DNA from: Polynucleobacter sp. UBA2650
Lineage (GTDB): Bacteria > Pseudomonadota > Gammaproteobacteria > Burkholderiales > Burkholderiaceae
DNA length: 5,277 bases
Direction of reading: 5' to 3'
Assembly (NCBI GenBank): GCA_002359975.1
Contig: DENG01000009.1
Coordinates: 1-5,277 of the forward strand
In this document: positions 1-5,277 of the stretch, in pieces
Position numbering within the stretch: the first letter of the stretch is position 1
Layout of the letters: each line of letters opens with the position of its first letter
Position numbers and translations under genes: made by a program
Notes under the pieces: generated by a model
Database searches by the model: none
What the model saw: the letters and a program-made list of their open reading frames with translations, nothing else
Told to the model about the DNA's origin: nothing

Positions 1-342
1 GCCTTCAAACATAAGAAAGTGCTGGTCTTAGGAGCGGCCATTGGATTTGACGCTCAAGTCAGTGTATTTGATTTTAGGCAACCGAGCTCACCCTGTTATG
101 CCTGTGTTTTCCCACCAGACCCCAATTTTGCTGAAACTAATTGCGCCAGTATGGGCGTCTTCTCTCCACTCGTTGGAATTATTGGCTCGCTCCAGGCCGC
201 ACAAGCCTTACAAATCTTGATTGGTTTTGGTGAGCCTCTCCTGGGGCGACTACTCATTTGGAATGCCCGTAATTCGCAAATCGATGAAATCAAGATACGA
301 CGAAATCCCGATTGCCCGGTATGCGGGGCTCACTGTCAATAA
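1..342 (+). CDS. MoeB/ThiF/HesA-family E1-like adenylyltransferase, C-terminal part (5' end outside window)
   Basis: The frame is open from base 1, gives 113 codons and ends at TAA 340-342. Family members run about 250 residues, so the N-terminal half with the Rossmann nucleotide-binding glycine motif is missing because the window begins inside the gene; a GTG at 19 is an internal Val codon, not a start. Seen in order: a strand motif with GAAIGFDAQVSVFD (codons 11-24), a zinc Cys pair CYAC (C32, C35), Cys48 in ETNCASMGV at the position of the MoeB/ThiF Cys, the helix LVGIIGSLQAAQALQ, and the second zinc pair CPVC (C105, C108). The family adenylates the C-terminal Gly-Gly of small sulfur carriers (MoaD, ThiS) for molybdopterin or thiamine synthesis, in the cytoplasm. 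MoeB, ThiF and HesA cannot be told apart from this half. It converges on ptsI with 3 nt between stop codons. Confidence 0.93.
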   Translation, partial: AFKHKKVLVLGAAIGFDAQVSVFDFRQPSSPCYACVFPPDPNFAETNCASMGVFSPLVGIIGSLQAAQALQILIGFGEPLLGRLLIWNARNSQIDEIKIRRNPDCPVCGAHCQ

Positions 343-345
343 GTG

Positions 346-2100
346 TTAGTGGATTGAATCTAGGCGATTAAGTATTTCGCTTTGTTCTACAGGATCAAAA
401 GAGGCTAAGAGCTCATCAATATGCTTTTTCAGCTTTCGTGTATCCGCTTGCAAAATCTCACGCTTAACTAGTAGCAATTGACTAAAGTGCATTGAGAAAT
501 CAGTAAGCCCCATTGCCAATAAAAGCTTAGTTAGCGCTGGATCTCCTGCCATCTCCCCGCATACTGCAATTGGTACGTTCGCCTTTTGGGCCTGCCGAAT
601 GACCGAAGCAATCAAATTTAGTACCGCTGGATTTAATGGATCGTATAGATGAGCGACCGCATGATCAGCTCGATCGATTGCCAAGGTGTACTGAATTAAG
701 TCATTAGTACCAATCGATAAATAATCAAAATGTTTTACAAAGAGAGGCATCATCAAAGCAGCCGCTGGTACCTCAATCATGGCGCCCACTTCAATATTTG
801 GATTAAAAGCCTGACCACGTTCGCGAAGCTGTTGTTTTGCTTTATCAATCAAGCGAAGACTTTCATAAATCTCTTGAGCGTGCGCTAACATTGGCAATAA
901 GAGTCGCACCTTACCGTGAGCCGATGCCCGCAAAATAGCGCGCAGTTGGGTTAAAAAAATCTCAGGCTCTGATAATGACCACCGAATTGCTCTTAAACCT
1001 AACGGTGACGTGCCCGTACTCCCGGTCTCCGCTCCGGACACGGATTTATCAGAGCCAATATCAATCGTTCGAATATTTACGGGCAAGCCAAACATAGCCT
1101 CAACAGCACGCGTATATTCTTGATATTGCTTTTCTTCATCGGGCAGGCCGTGCTGTTGGTTCATAAATAAGAACTCTGAACGGAATAAGCCGATGCCCAC
1201 AGAGCCTAATTCAATTGCGTGTCTAGTATCTTCGGGTAACTCGATATTGGCAAAGAGTTCAATATCAACACCATCTTTTGTTTTGGTCGGACTATATTTG
1301 AGCTCTTGTAATTTTTGGGTCTTACGATATTGTTCAGATTGCAAAGTGCGGTATTCACTTAGCAGAGCCTCATCGGGCGCCACAATCACAATCCCCGCAT
1401 TACCATCAATAATTAACCAATCACCGTGCTCGATAATGTCACTCGCATGGCGGATGCCGACCAGTGCCGGAATCTCTAAACTGCGTGCCACAATTGCGGT
1501 GTGTGAGGTTTTCCCCCCTAAATCCGTTACAAATCCGCTTAAGTCGTTCTCCTTAAAACGCAACATATCGTGAGGTGCAATGTCATGAGCCACCACAATT
1601 GTTCCATCGTCAAAGTCACCGGAGATTAAACCTTCACCTCCGATCACTGTTTGACGATTTTGCGAATGGATTGCCTTTATAACGCGTTCTGCAACCTGCC
1701 GAATATCATTGCCCCGCTCTTTAAGATACGGATCCTCAATCTCCGAAAATTGCTCAAGCAGATCATTTAACTCTGTGGTTAAGGCCCACGCAGCATTTAA
1801 ACGCTTTTGACGAATCAACTCGAGTGGCTTTTGTGCCAAGGTTGGGTCTGACAAAATCATTTGATGAACATCTAAAAATGCAGCCATCTCTTGAGGGGCG
1901 TCTTTTGGCAATGTAGTCTTTAGAGCACTCAACTCATTACTGACCTGCTCAAATGCTTGCAATAGTTTGTTTGCCTCGAGCTCTTCGGTTCCTGGCTCAA
2001 CTAAATAATGGCTAACCTCGAGTGCCGCCCGCGAAATCAGTACTGCTTTACCAATAGCAATCCCTTTTGAAACTGATACGCCATGGAGTGCAAAACTCAT
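346..2100 (-). CDS. ptsI: Phosphoenolpyruvate-protein phosphotransferase (PTS enzyme I)
   Basis: Cytoplasmic EI takes phosphate from PEP and passes it to HPr. The 584 residues match the usual length of about 575-590. Domains in order: N-terminal HPr-binding/PEP-utiliser domain (about 1-125), linker with EDPYLKERGNDIR (about 122-134), phosphohistidine domain with GGKTSHTAIVARS and phospho-acceptor His200, then the PEP-binding TIM barrel with GLFRSEFLFM (about 304-313), RTIDIGSDK (344-352), TNDLIQYTLAIDR (465-477) and VCGEMAGD with active-site Cys514. All catalytic residues I can place are present. Start choice: the frame extends six codons upstream to a TTG at 2118, but the ATG at 2100-2098 gives MSFALHGVSVSKGIAIG, the normal family N-terminus, with GAGGG 8 nt upstream and only 1 nt after the ptsH stop. 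It is the last operon gene; no terminator is seen after its TAA. The LGLRAIR loop carries Ser-Pro where many EI have Asn-Pro; the effect is unknown. Confidence 0.97.
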   Translation of the reverse strand: MSFALHGVSVSKGIAIGKAVLISRAALEVSHYLVEPGTEELEANKLLQAFEQVSNELSALKTTLPKDAPQEMAAFLDVHQMILSDPTLAQKPLELIRQKRLNAAWALTTELNDLLEQFSEIEDPYLKERGNDIRQVAERVIKAIHSQNRQTVIGGEGLISGDFDDGTIVVAHDIAPHDMLRFKENDLSGFVTDLGGKTSHTAIVARSLEIPALVGIRHASDIIEHGDWLIIDGNAGIVIVAPDEALLSEYRTLQSEQYRKTQKLQELKYSPTKTKDGVDIELFANIELPEDTRHAIELGSVGIGLFRSEFLFMNQQHGLPDEEKQYQEYTRAVEAMFGLPVNIRTIDIGSDKSVSGAETGSTGTSPLGLRAIRWSLSEPEIFLTQLRAILRASAHGKVRLLLPMLAHAQEIYESLRLIDKAKQQLRERGQAFNPNIEVGAMIEVPAAALMMPLFVKHFDYLSIGTNDLIQYTLAIDRADHAVAHLYDPLNPAVLNLIASVIRQAQKANVPIAVCGEMAGDPALTKLLLAMGLTDFSMHFSQLLLVKREILQADTRKLKKHIDELLASFDPVEQSEILNRLDSIH

Positions 2101-2101
2101 G

Positions 2102-2371
2102 CTACTCACCCTCGCCAAAACGGTCGTTGATCAGAGCGCAAAGATCTGCGATGGCTTTATCCTCTTGCTCGCCAACGGTTTCTAGCGTTACGACACTTCC
2201 AATTCCGGCGGCCAACATCATCACCCCCATAATACTTTTAGCATTAATCCGGCGCCCGTTCTTGCTCAGAAATACTTCACAAGGATATTCACTCGCCAAT
2301 TGAGAAAGCTTGGCCGAGGCGCGTGCATGCAAACCTAATTTATTGATGATCTCAATATCGACCTTTGGCAT
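2102..2371 (-). CDS. ptsH: HPr phosphocarrier protein
   Basis: An 89-residue protein of the usual HPr length that carries phosphate from EI to EIIA in the cytoplasm. His15 lies in the canonical LGLHARASAK motif (residues 12-21). Ser46 lies in NAKSIMGVMMLAA, the site phosphorylated by HPr kinase/phosphorylase in organisms that have HprK; here that regulation is inferred, as hprK is not in the window. The ATG at 2371-2369 shares its A with the TAA of the upstream EIIA gene (TAATG), a typical coupling overlap, with GGGGA about 6 nt before the ATG. The stop TAG at 2104-2102 is 1 nt from the preferred ptsI ATG. There is no sign of frameshift or fusion. HPr and NPr paralogues are hard to separate by sequence alone, but a ptsI neighbour and a single EIIA-Man favour a shared general HPr. 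Confidence 0.97.
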   Translation of the reverse strand: MPKVDIEIINKLGLHARASAKLSQLASEYPCEVFLSKNGRRINAKSIMGVMMLAAGIGSVVTLETVGEQEDKAIADLCALINDRFGEGE

Positions 2372-2817
2372 TATGGATCCCCAACCTTTTCATTTACAGA
2401 GGTTTCTACATGAGTAACAGGTGTCCCCAACCGAACAATACCGTTTTGTCCCCCTTGCATCGCCTTAAGAGCAACGGATTCCAAGCCATCGCCTCGATAG
2501 GAAATTGCTCGCATTAGCATTGGCAAATTGATACCGGCTAAGACCAAAATCTTGCAATCTAATAAACCCGGTTTTGTTAAACGGGACGCCACATTAGCGG
2601 GAGTAGCGCCCATTAAATCCGTTAAGACCAAAATGCCAGCCGCACTTTTGACTTGCGTTGCCGCTGTCATTACCCTCTCTTCACTCATGCGAACATCTTC
2701 GTGAGGTGGAATATCGACTGCTGTAACCCGAACGGGCAGCTCACCATAAGTGTGCTCAATAAACCCTAACATAGAACTTGCAATCGGCGTATGCGCCACA
2801 ATTAAGATACCGGGCAT
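2371..2817 (-). CDS. PTS mannose-family EIIA component (stand-alone)
   Basis: A 148-residue single-domain protein of the EIIA-Man family. His9 in ILIVAHTPIA is the phosphorylation site, and Asp67 in the motif LTDLMGATPANVA (residues 65-77) is the conserved partner residue. In E. coli this domain is fused to EIIB in ManX; here it stands alone, and no EIIB, EIIC or EIID gene is in the window, so it has no evident sugar to transport. Burkholderiales carry a similar lone EIIA between gshB and ptsH, thought to be a regulatory output of the PTS; the target is not shown by this sequence. The ATG at 2817 follows the gshB TAA by 2 nt, and AAAGGAG near the gshB 3' end is a strong Shine-Dalgarno, though 11 nt from the ATG. 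Its own stop overlaps the ptsH start by 1 nt. The C-terminal tail from about residue 130 is hydrophilic and probably variable. Confidence 0.95.
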   Translation of the reverse strand: MPGILIVAHTPIASSMLGFIEHTYGELPVRVTAVDIPPHEDVRMSEERVMTAATQVKSAAGILVLTDLMGATPANVASRLTKPGLLDCKILVLAGINLPMLMRAISYRGDGLESVALKAMQGGQNGIVRLGTPVTHVETSVNEKVGDP

Positions 2818-2819
2818 GA

Positions 2820-3758
2820 TTACGCTAACTCCTTTTCAAGTCGTGTTAACCATTTTTTTGCAACATCGCAATCGGTTTGTTGAGCGATTTCTACAAAACA
2901 AGTTGGGCTAGTTACATTAATCTCTGTTAAATATCCCCCAATCATGTCTAGGCCCACCAAAAATAATCCGCGCTTCGCTAATATGGGTGCAAGATGATTT
3001 GCTATCTCTTCTTCACGGGCTGTCAGCGCCATGGCTAAACCCTTGCCGCCCACTGCTAGATTGCCACGTATCTCTGTTCCTTGCGGAATTCTGGCTAATG
3101 CATAAGGCATTACCTCGCCACCAATTAAGAGAACCCGCTTGTCTCCGGCTGTAATTTCTGGGAGAAATCGTTGCGCCATTAAAGTGCGCGAACCATTTTC
3201 ACCCAGTGTCTCAACAATACTTCCTAGATTTAGACCATCGGGTCCCACCCGAAATACGCCCATGCCACCCATGCCATCTAATGGTTTAATAACGATATCG
3301 TGATGTAGTCCATGAAAATCCCGTATCGCATGAATATCCCGCGTTACCAAGGTGGGGGGAATAAATTGAGGAAACTCAGTAATGGATAACTTTTCTGAAT
3401 GATTACGAACAGCATCTGGATTGTTAAACACCCGCGCGCCCTGCAGCACTGCTGCTGACAATATCCAAGTGCTTGTTAAATACTCGACCGTGAACGGTGG
3501 ATCTTGGCGCATCAAGACCGCAGTAAAGTAATCTAAAGAGTGTTCTTCAAATTCGCCTAATCGATACCAAATCAGATCGTTCGTTACTGTTAGAGGCTGA
3601 GCCCGCGCCCTGGCTTTGCCTTGACCCCACAATAAATCATGGCTTTGTGTATACCAAATTTCATGCCCGGCACTTTGAGCGACACGCATCATGGCTAAGG
3701 TGGTATCTTTTTCTACCTTAAAAGAATCAAGCGGGTCGGCAATAAAAAGAAGTTTCAT
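2820..3758 (-). CDS. gshB: Glutathione synthetase
   Basis: Cytoplasmic ATP-grasp ligase that joins glycine to gamma-glutamylcysteine, the second glutathione step. From the ATG at 3758-3756 it has 312 residues, the usual length for bacterial GshB (about 310-320). Motifs in order: LFIADPLDSFKVEKDTT (N-terminal GshB domain), MRQDPPF (83-89), IVIKPLDGMGGMGVFRV with the glycine-rich ATP-grasp loop (about 155-171), AGDKRVLLIGGE and YALARIPQGTEIRGNLAVGG (about 204-238), and LTEINVTSPT (about 277-286) with the metal/ATP ligands Glu and Asn. The frame extends four codons upstream to a TTG at 3770. That TTG has GAGG 10 nt before it, while the ATG has no clear Shine-Dalgarno. I prefer the ATG because family members begin directly at this strand. 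The gene follows gshA by 14 nt and precedes the EIIA gene by 2 nt. Confidence 0.96.
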   Translation of the reverse strand: MKLLFIADPLDSFKVEKDTTLAMMRVAQSAGHEIWYTQSHDLLWGQGKARARAQPLTVTNDLIWYRLGEFEEHSLDYFTAVLMRQDPPFTVEYLTSTWILSAAVLQGARVFNNPDAVRNHSEKLSITEFPQFIPPTLVTRDIHAIRDFHGLHHDIVIKPLDGMGGMGVFRVGPDGLNLGSIVETLGENGSRTLMAQRFLPEITAGDKRVLLIGGEVMPYALARIPQGTEIRGNLAVGGKGLAMALTAREEEIANHLAPILAKRGLFLVGLDMIGGYLTEINVTSPTCFVEIAQQTDCDVAKKWLTRLEKELA

Positions 3759-3772
3759 GGCAATGGCCAATA

Positions 3773-5071
3773 CTAGGCAGCCTCTGCGTCTGGATCGGTT
3801 CGCTCTAGCTCAAGTGAGGCAGCTAGCAAGGCTAAGCGGGCCACCACGCCATATAAATAGAAACGATTAGGTGCAGCACTTCCTGGCTTTGCCCGCATGT
3901 CTGGCATTGCATTTTGTTCAAATGCCAATGGCACAAAATGCATACCGGGGGCATTCAAGTTCTCATCCGGGCCACGATCCGTATGTACGCGATAGAAGCC
4001 GCCCACCACATAGCGATCAATCATATAAACCACGGGTTCAGCGACTGCTTCATTCACCTTCTCAAAGGTATACACACCTTCTTGTACGATCACATCACTA
4101 ACCTCTAGACCTTCTTTAACCACGCTCATTTTGTTACGATCGCGTCGATTTAAATTCTTCAGATCATTTGCATCATGGGCAATCATGACCCCCATGCCAT
4201 AGGTTCCAGCATCGGGTTTCACAACAACATAAGGCTTATCTTTTATTCCATACTCGCGATACTTCTTAGCAGTTTTCTTGAGTACTTGATCAACCGCTGC
4301 CATTAATTGTTCTTCACCCTTCTGCTCATGAAAGTTCATTCCTGAACAACGAGCAAAATAGGGGTTAATCATCCACGGATCAATATTGATTAATTTGGCA
4401 AATTTCTTGGCAAGCTCTTCATAGGCCAAGAAATGATTGGACTTACGTCGTATTGGCCAGCCAGCATGCAAACCGGGCAATAAATATTGCTCATGGACAT
4501 TTTCTAAAATGGGTGGAATGCCTGCTGATAAATCATTATTGAGCAGGATTGAGCAAGGATCAAAGTCTTTTAAGCCCAAACGCGTTTTGCGCAAACCTAA
4601 ACGGGTCAGAGGCTCTAAAACTAAACGTCCCCCCTCTGGTAAATCAATCGCAGTCGGTTTCTTAATTTCATCCGATAAAGTGCCCAAGCGAACATTAAGA
4701 CCAGCTTGTCGCAGAATCGATGACAAACAAGCGATGTTTTGCAAATAGAAAGTATTGCGGGTATGGCGTTCGGGGATTAGTAATAGGTTTTTAGCTTCGG
4801 GGCAGATCTTCTCAATCGCAGCCATGGCAGCTTGAACTGCCAGAGGGAGCATCTCCGGAGAAAGGTTATTAAAGCCGCCCGGGAAGAGATTGGTATCAAC
4901 GGGGGATAATTTAAAGCCAGAGTTACGCAAATCAACCGAGCAATAAAAGGGCGGGGTATGTTCCTGCCACTCCAGCCTAAACCAGCGCTCTATTGTCGGA
5001 GTTGCCTCGAGTACTTTGGACTCAAGCTCTAGAAGGGGGCCACTAAGGGCGGTAATAAGATGCGGGACCAT
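3773..5071 (-). CDS. gshA: Glutamate-cysteine ligase, proteobacterial (T. ferrooxidans-like) GshA type
   Basis: Catalyses ATP-dependent joining of glutamate and cysteine, the first and usually limiting glutathione step, in the cytoplasm. The 432 residues resemble the family of GshA-like ligases of beta-proteobacteria and acidithiobacilli, not the E. coli GshA or plant-type GCL. Recognisable segments: IERWFRLEWQEHTPPFY (27-43), VDTNLFPGGFNNL (58-70), IPERHTRNTFYL (99-110), LHAGWPIRRKSNHF (201-214), VVKPDAGTYGMGVM (283-296, a glycine-rich ATP-grasp-like loop) and MIDRYVVGGFYRVH (350-363). The ATG at 5071 gives the family-typical MVPHLITALSGPLLELE. No good Shine-Dalgarno precedes it, only a GCGGA 2 nt away. 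It is the first gene of the gshA-gshB-EIIA-ptsH-ptsI operon and is preceded by a structured leader. It ends with TAG at 3775-3773. The family call comes from remembered motifs. Confidence 0.94.
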   Translation of the reverse strand: MVPHLITALSGPLLELESKVLEATPTIERWFRLEWQEHTPPFYCSVDLRNSGFKLSPVDTNLFPGGFNNLSPEMLPLAVQAAMAAIEKICPEAKNLLLIPERHTRNTFYLQNIACLSSILRQAGLNVRLGTLSDEIKKPTAIDLPEGGRLVLEPLTRLGLRKTRLGLKDFDPCSILLNNDLSAGIPPILENVHEQYLLPGLHAGWPIRRKSNHFLAYEELAKKFAKLINIDPWMINPYFARCSGMNFHEQKGEEQLMAAVDQVLKKTAKKYREYGIKDKPYVVVKPDAGTYGMGVMIAHDANDLKNLNRRDRNKMSVVKEGLEVSDVIVQEGVYTFEKVNEAVAEPVVYMIDRYVVGGFYRVHTDRGPDENLNAPGMHFVPLAFEQNAMPDMRAKPGSAAPNRFYLYGVVARLALLAASLELERTDPDAEAA

Positions 5072-5101
5072 ATCCGCATTGTAAGTTTTTTTGAAAGAAA
5101 G

Positions 5102-5125
5102 ACGCGGAATCTCTCGATTCCGCGC
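5102..5125 (-). terminator. 10-bp hairpin with GAGA tetraloop and U-rich tail upstream of gshA
   Basis: CGCGGAATC and GATTCCGCG form a perfect 9-bp stem, extended by a terminal G-U pair on the minus strand. The loop read on the minus strand is GAGA, a GNRA tetraloop closed by C-G. It is followed on that strand by CTTTCTTTC (5101-5093), a broken U-rich tract. This resembles an intrinsic terminator for minus-strand transcription; on the plus strand the flank is CTTAAAAAC, which does not. It starts 6 nt after the first leader hairpin and ends about 30 nt before the gshA ATG. Whether it terminates, attenuates or stabilises cannot be decided from sequence. Confidence 0.6.
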
Positions 5126-5127
5126 TT

Positions 5128-5159
5128 AAAAACTAGGCAACCAACCAGTGCCGCCTAGT
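5128..5159 (-). terminator. Stem-loop with U-tract in the gshA leader (intrinsic terminator or attenuator-like)
   Basis: On the minus strand, ACTAGGC and GCCTAGT form a perfect 7-bp stem. Two G-U pairs and a C-G extend it inward to 10 bp, leaving an 8-nt loop (ACTGGTTG). The right arm runs into TTTTT (5132-5128). A stem followed by U5 is the shape of an intrinsic terminator, though the tract is short and is followed by AAG. It could end an upstream minus-strand transcript, attenuate the gshA operon, or act as a 5'-end stabilising stem if transcription starts at the candidate promoter just upstream. The G-U pairs make it stable only as minus-strand RNA. Confidence 0.5.
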
Positions 5160-5167
5160 GAGGGGTA

Positions 5168-5196
5168 AAAATAAACTGACTAAATCATGCTTGCAA
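5168..5196 (-). promoter_or_regulatory. Candidate sigma70 promoter of the gshA operon
   Basis: Read on the minus strand, TTGCAA (5196-5191, 4/6 to TTGACA) and TATTTT (5173-5168, 4/6 to TATAAT) are separated by exactly 17 nt. Transcription would start near 5159-5162, giving a leader of about 90 nt before the gshA ATG. Each box is only moderately good and AT-rich DNA yields such pairs by chance. The position between a possible upstream stop codon and gshA supports it. Alternative: a TACAAT box at 5083-5078 just before the ATG, but it lacks a recognisable -35. Confidence 0.4.
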
Positions 5197-5217
5197 CGCT
5201 TAAATCTCTAATTAGTC

Positions 5218-5253
5218 TGGGTTTGCCGGAATCACCAAAAACCAACAAACCCA
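5218..5253 (-). other. 12-bp stem-loop upstream of the operon promoter
   Basis: Read on the minus strand, TGGGTTTGTTGG pairs with CCGGCAAACCCA: 8 perfect outer pairs, then two G-U and two G-C pairs, with a 12-nt loop. The G-U pairs would be A-C mismatches in plus-strand RNA, so the structure favours a minus-strand transcript. It begins 7 nt after a possible stop codon (TAA 5263-5261) of an upstream gene and has no following U-tract. It could be a 3'-end stabilising or termination stem of that gene. Confidence 0.45.
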
Positions 5254-5260
5254 TTCCCTT

Positions 5261-5277
5261 TTAAGACTCGTAGGCAG
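5261..5277 (-). CDS. Possible last codons of an upstream minus-strand gene
   Basis: One minus-strand frame entering at the window edge reads Ala-Tyr-Glu-Ser then TAA (5263-5261). In Burkholderiales the gene before gshA is commonly the ammonium transporter amtB, whose product often ends in a short hydrophilic tail with Ala-Tyr near the end, so this may be its C-terminus. Four codons cannot establish identity; the position, just before a 12-bp stem-loop, is the main support. Confidence 0.25.

Larger units (their letters stand above)
5072..5260. other. Intergenic region upstream of gshA
   Basis: No convincing complete coding frame occurs here on either strand. It contains three stem-loops, a candidate promoter, an 8-bp palindrome CTAATTAG (5208-5215) and a T7 run on the plus strand (5086-5092). 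No tRNA or riboswitch class that I recognise is present. A 16-codon out-of-frame ATG frame on the minus strand (5079 to 5029) overlaps the gshA start but has no Shine-Dalgarno. Confidence 0.6.

Noticed and set aside
96..293. 65-codon minus-strand open frame opposite the adenylyltransferase gene
   Set aside because: Antisense shadow of a conserved coding region.
314..330. GC-rich inverted repeat as a terminator for ptsI
   Set aside because: Four-base arms, no U-tract on the minus strand, and it encodes the conserved CPVCG zinc motif, which explains the sequence.
364..384. Weak hairpin GCGA/TCGC followed by TTTGTT as a plus-strand terminator
   Set aside because: Only 4-5 bp with a 9-nt loop inside the ptsI coding sequence; expected by chance.
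1193..1573. 126-codon plus-strand open frame opposite ptsI
   Set aside because: Lies wholly antisense to well-conserved ptsI codons, resembles no family I know and has no neighbouring expression signals; a shadow frame.
2067..2303. 78-codon plus-strand open frame across the ptsH/ptsI junction
   Set aside because: Fully antisense to two confirmed genes, no family resemblance.
3871..4108. Two overlapping plus-strand open frames (76 and 64 codons) opposite gshA
   Set aside because: Antisense to conserved gshA motifs, low-complexity His/Ser composition, no plausible domain.
4437..4748. 103-codon plus-strand open frame opposite gshA
   Set aside because: Lys/Arg-rich translation is the expected reverse complement of gshA codons; no supporting signals.
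5029..5079. 16-codon upstream open frame overlapping the gshA start
   Set aside because: No Shine-Dalgarno and no leader-peptide signature such as Cys or Gly runs; most of it overlaps gshA coding sequence.

Overview
The window looks like ordinary chromosomal DNA of a beta-proteobacterium of the order Burkholderiales, with moderate base composition (roughly mid-40s % GC by eye). The protein sequences and gene order resemble Polynucleobacter or a close relative. That assignment is inferred from remembered family sequences and synteny; no search was run.

Layout. (1) 1-342, plus strand: the C-terminal 113 codons of a MoeB/ThiF/HesA-type E1-like adenylyltransferase, whose start lies left of the window. 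(2) 346-5071, minus strand: five tightly packed genes that read gshA, gshB, PTS EIIA (mannose family), ptsH (HPr), ptsI (EI) in the direction of transcription. Junctions are 14 nt (gshA/gshB), 2 nt (gshB/EIIA), a 1-nt TAATG overlap (EIIA/ptsH) and 1 nt (ptsH/ptsI), so this is almost certainly one operon with translational coupling. ptsI ends 3 nt from the stop of the convergent adenylyltransferase gene. (3) 5072-5277: about 200 nt without a clear complete gene. It holds a candidate sigma70 promoter for the operon, two tandem hairpins in the presumed gshA leader, a third larger hairpin, and possibly the last four codons of an upstream minus-strand gene.

How the genes work together. GshA and GshB make glutathione in two ATP-dependent steps: glutamate plus cysteine, then glycine. 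EI, HPr and the EIIA form a phosphorelay: PEP to EI His200, to HPr His15, to EIIA His9. No sugar-specific EIIB or EIIC is present here. The relay is therefore more likely regulatory than a sugar transporter, as has been proposed for the incomplete PTS of beta-proteobacteria. HPr keeps a Ser46 equivalent, so an HPr kinase/phosphorylase encoded elsewhere is expected.

Two start codons deserve correction from the longest open frames. Both ptsI and gshB can be extended upstream only through a TTG codon, and the ATG six codons (ptsI) or four codons (gshB) downstream fits the family N-termini better. I see no mobile element, CRISPR array, tRNA, rRNA or evidence of a novel multi-gene system. The least explained part is the structured leader upstream of gshA.
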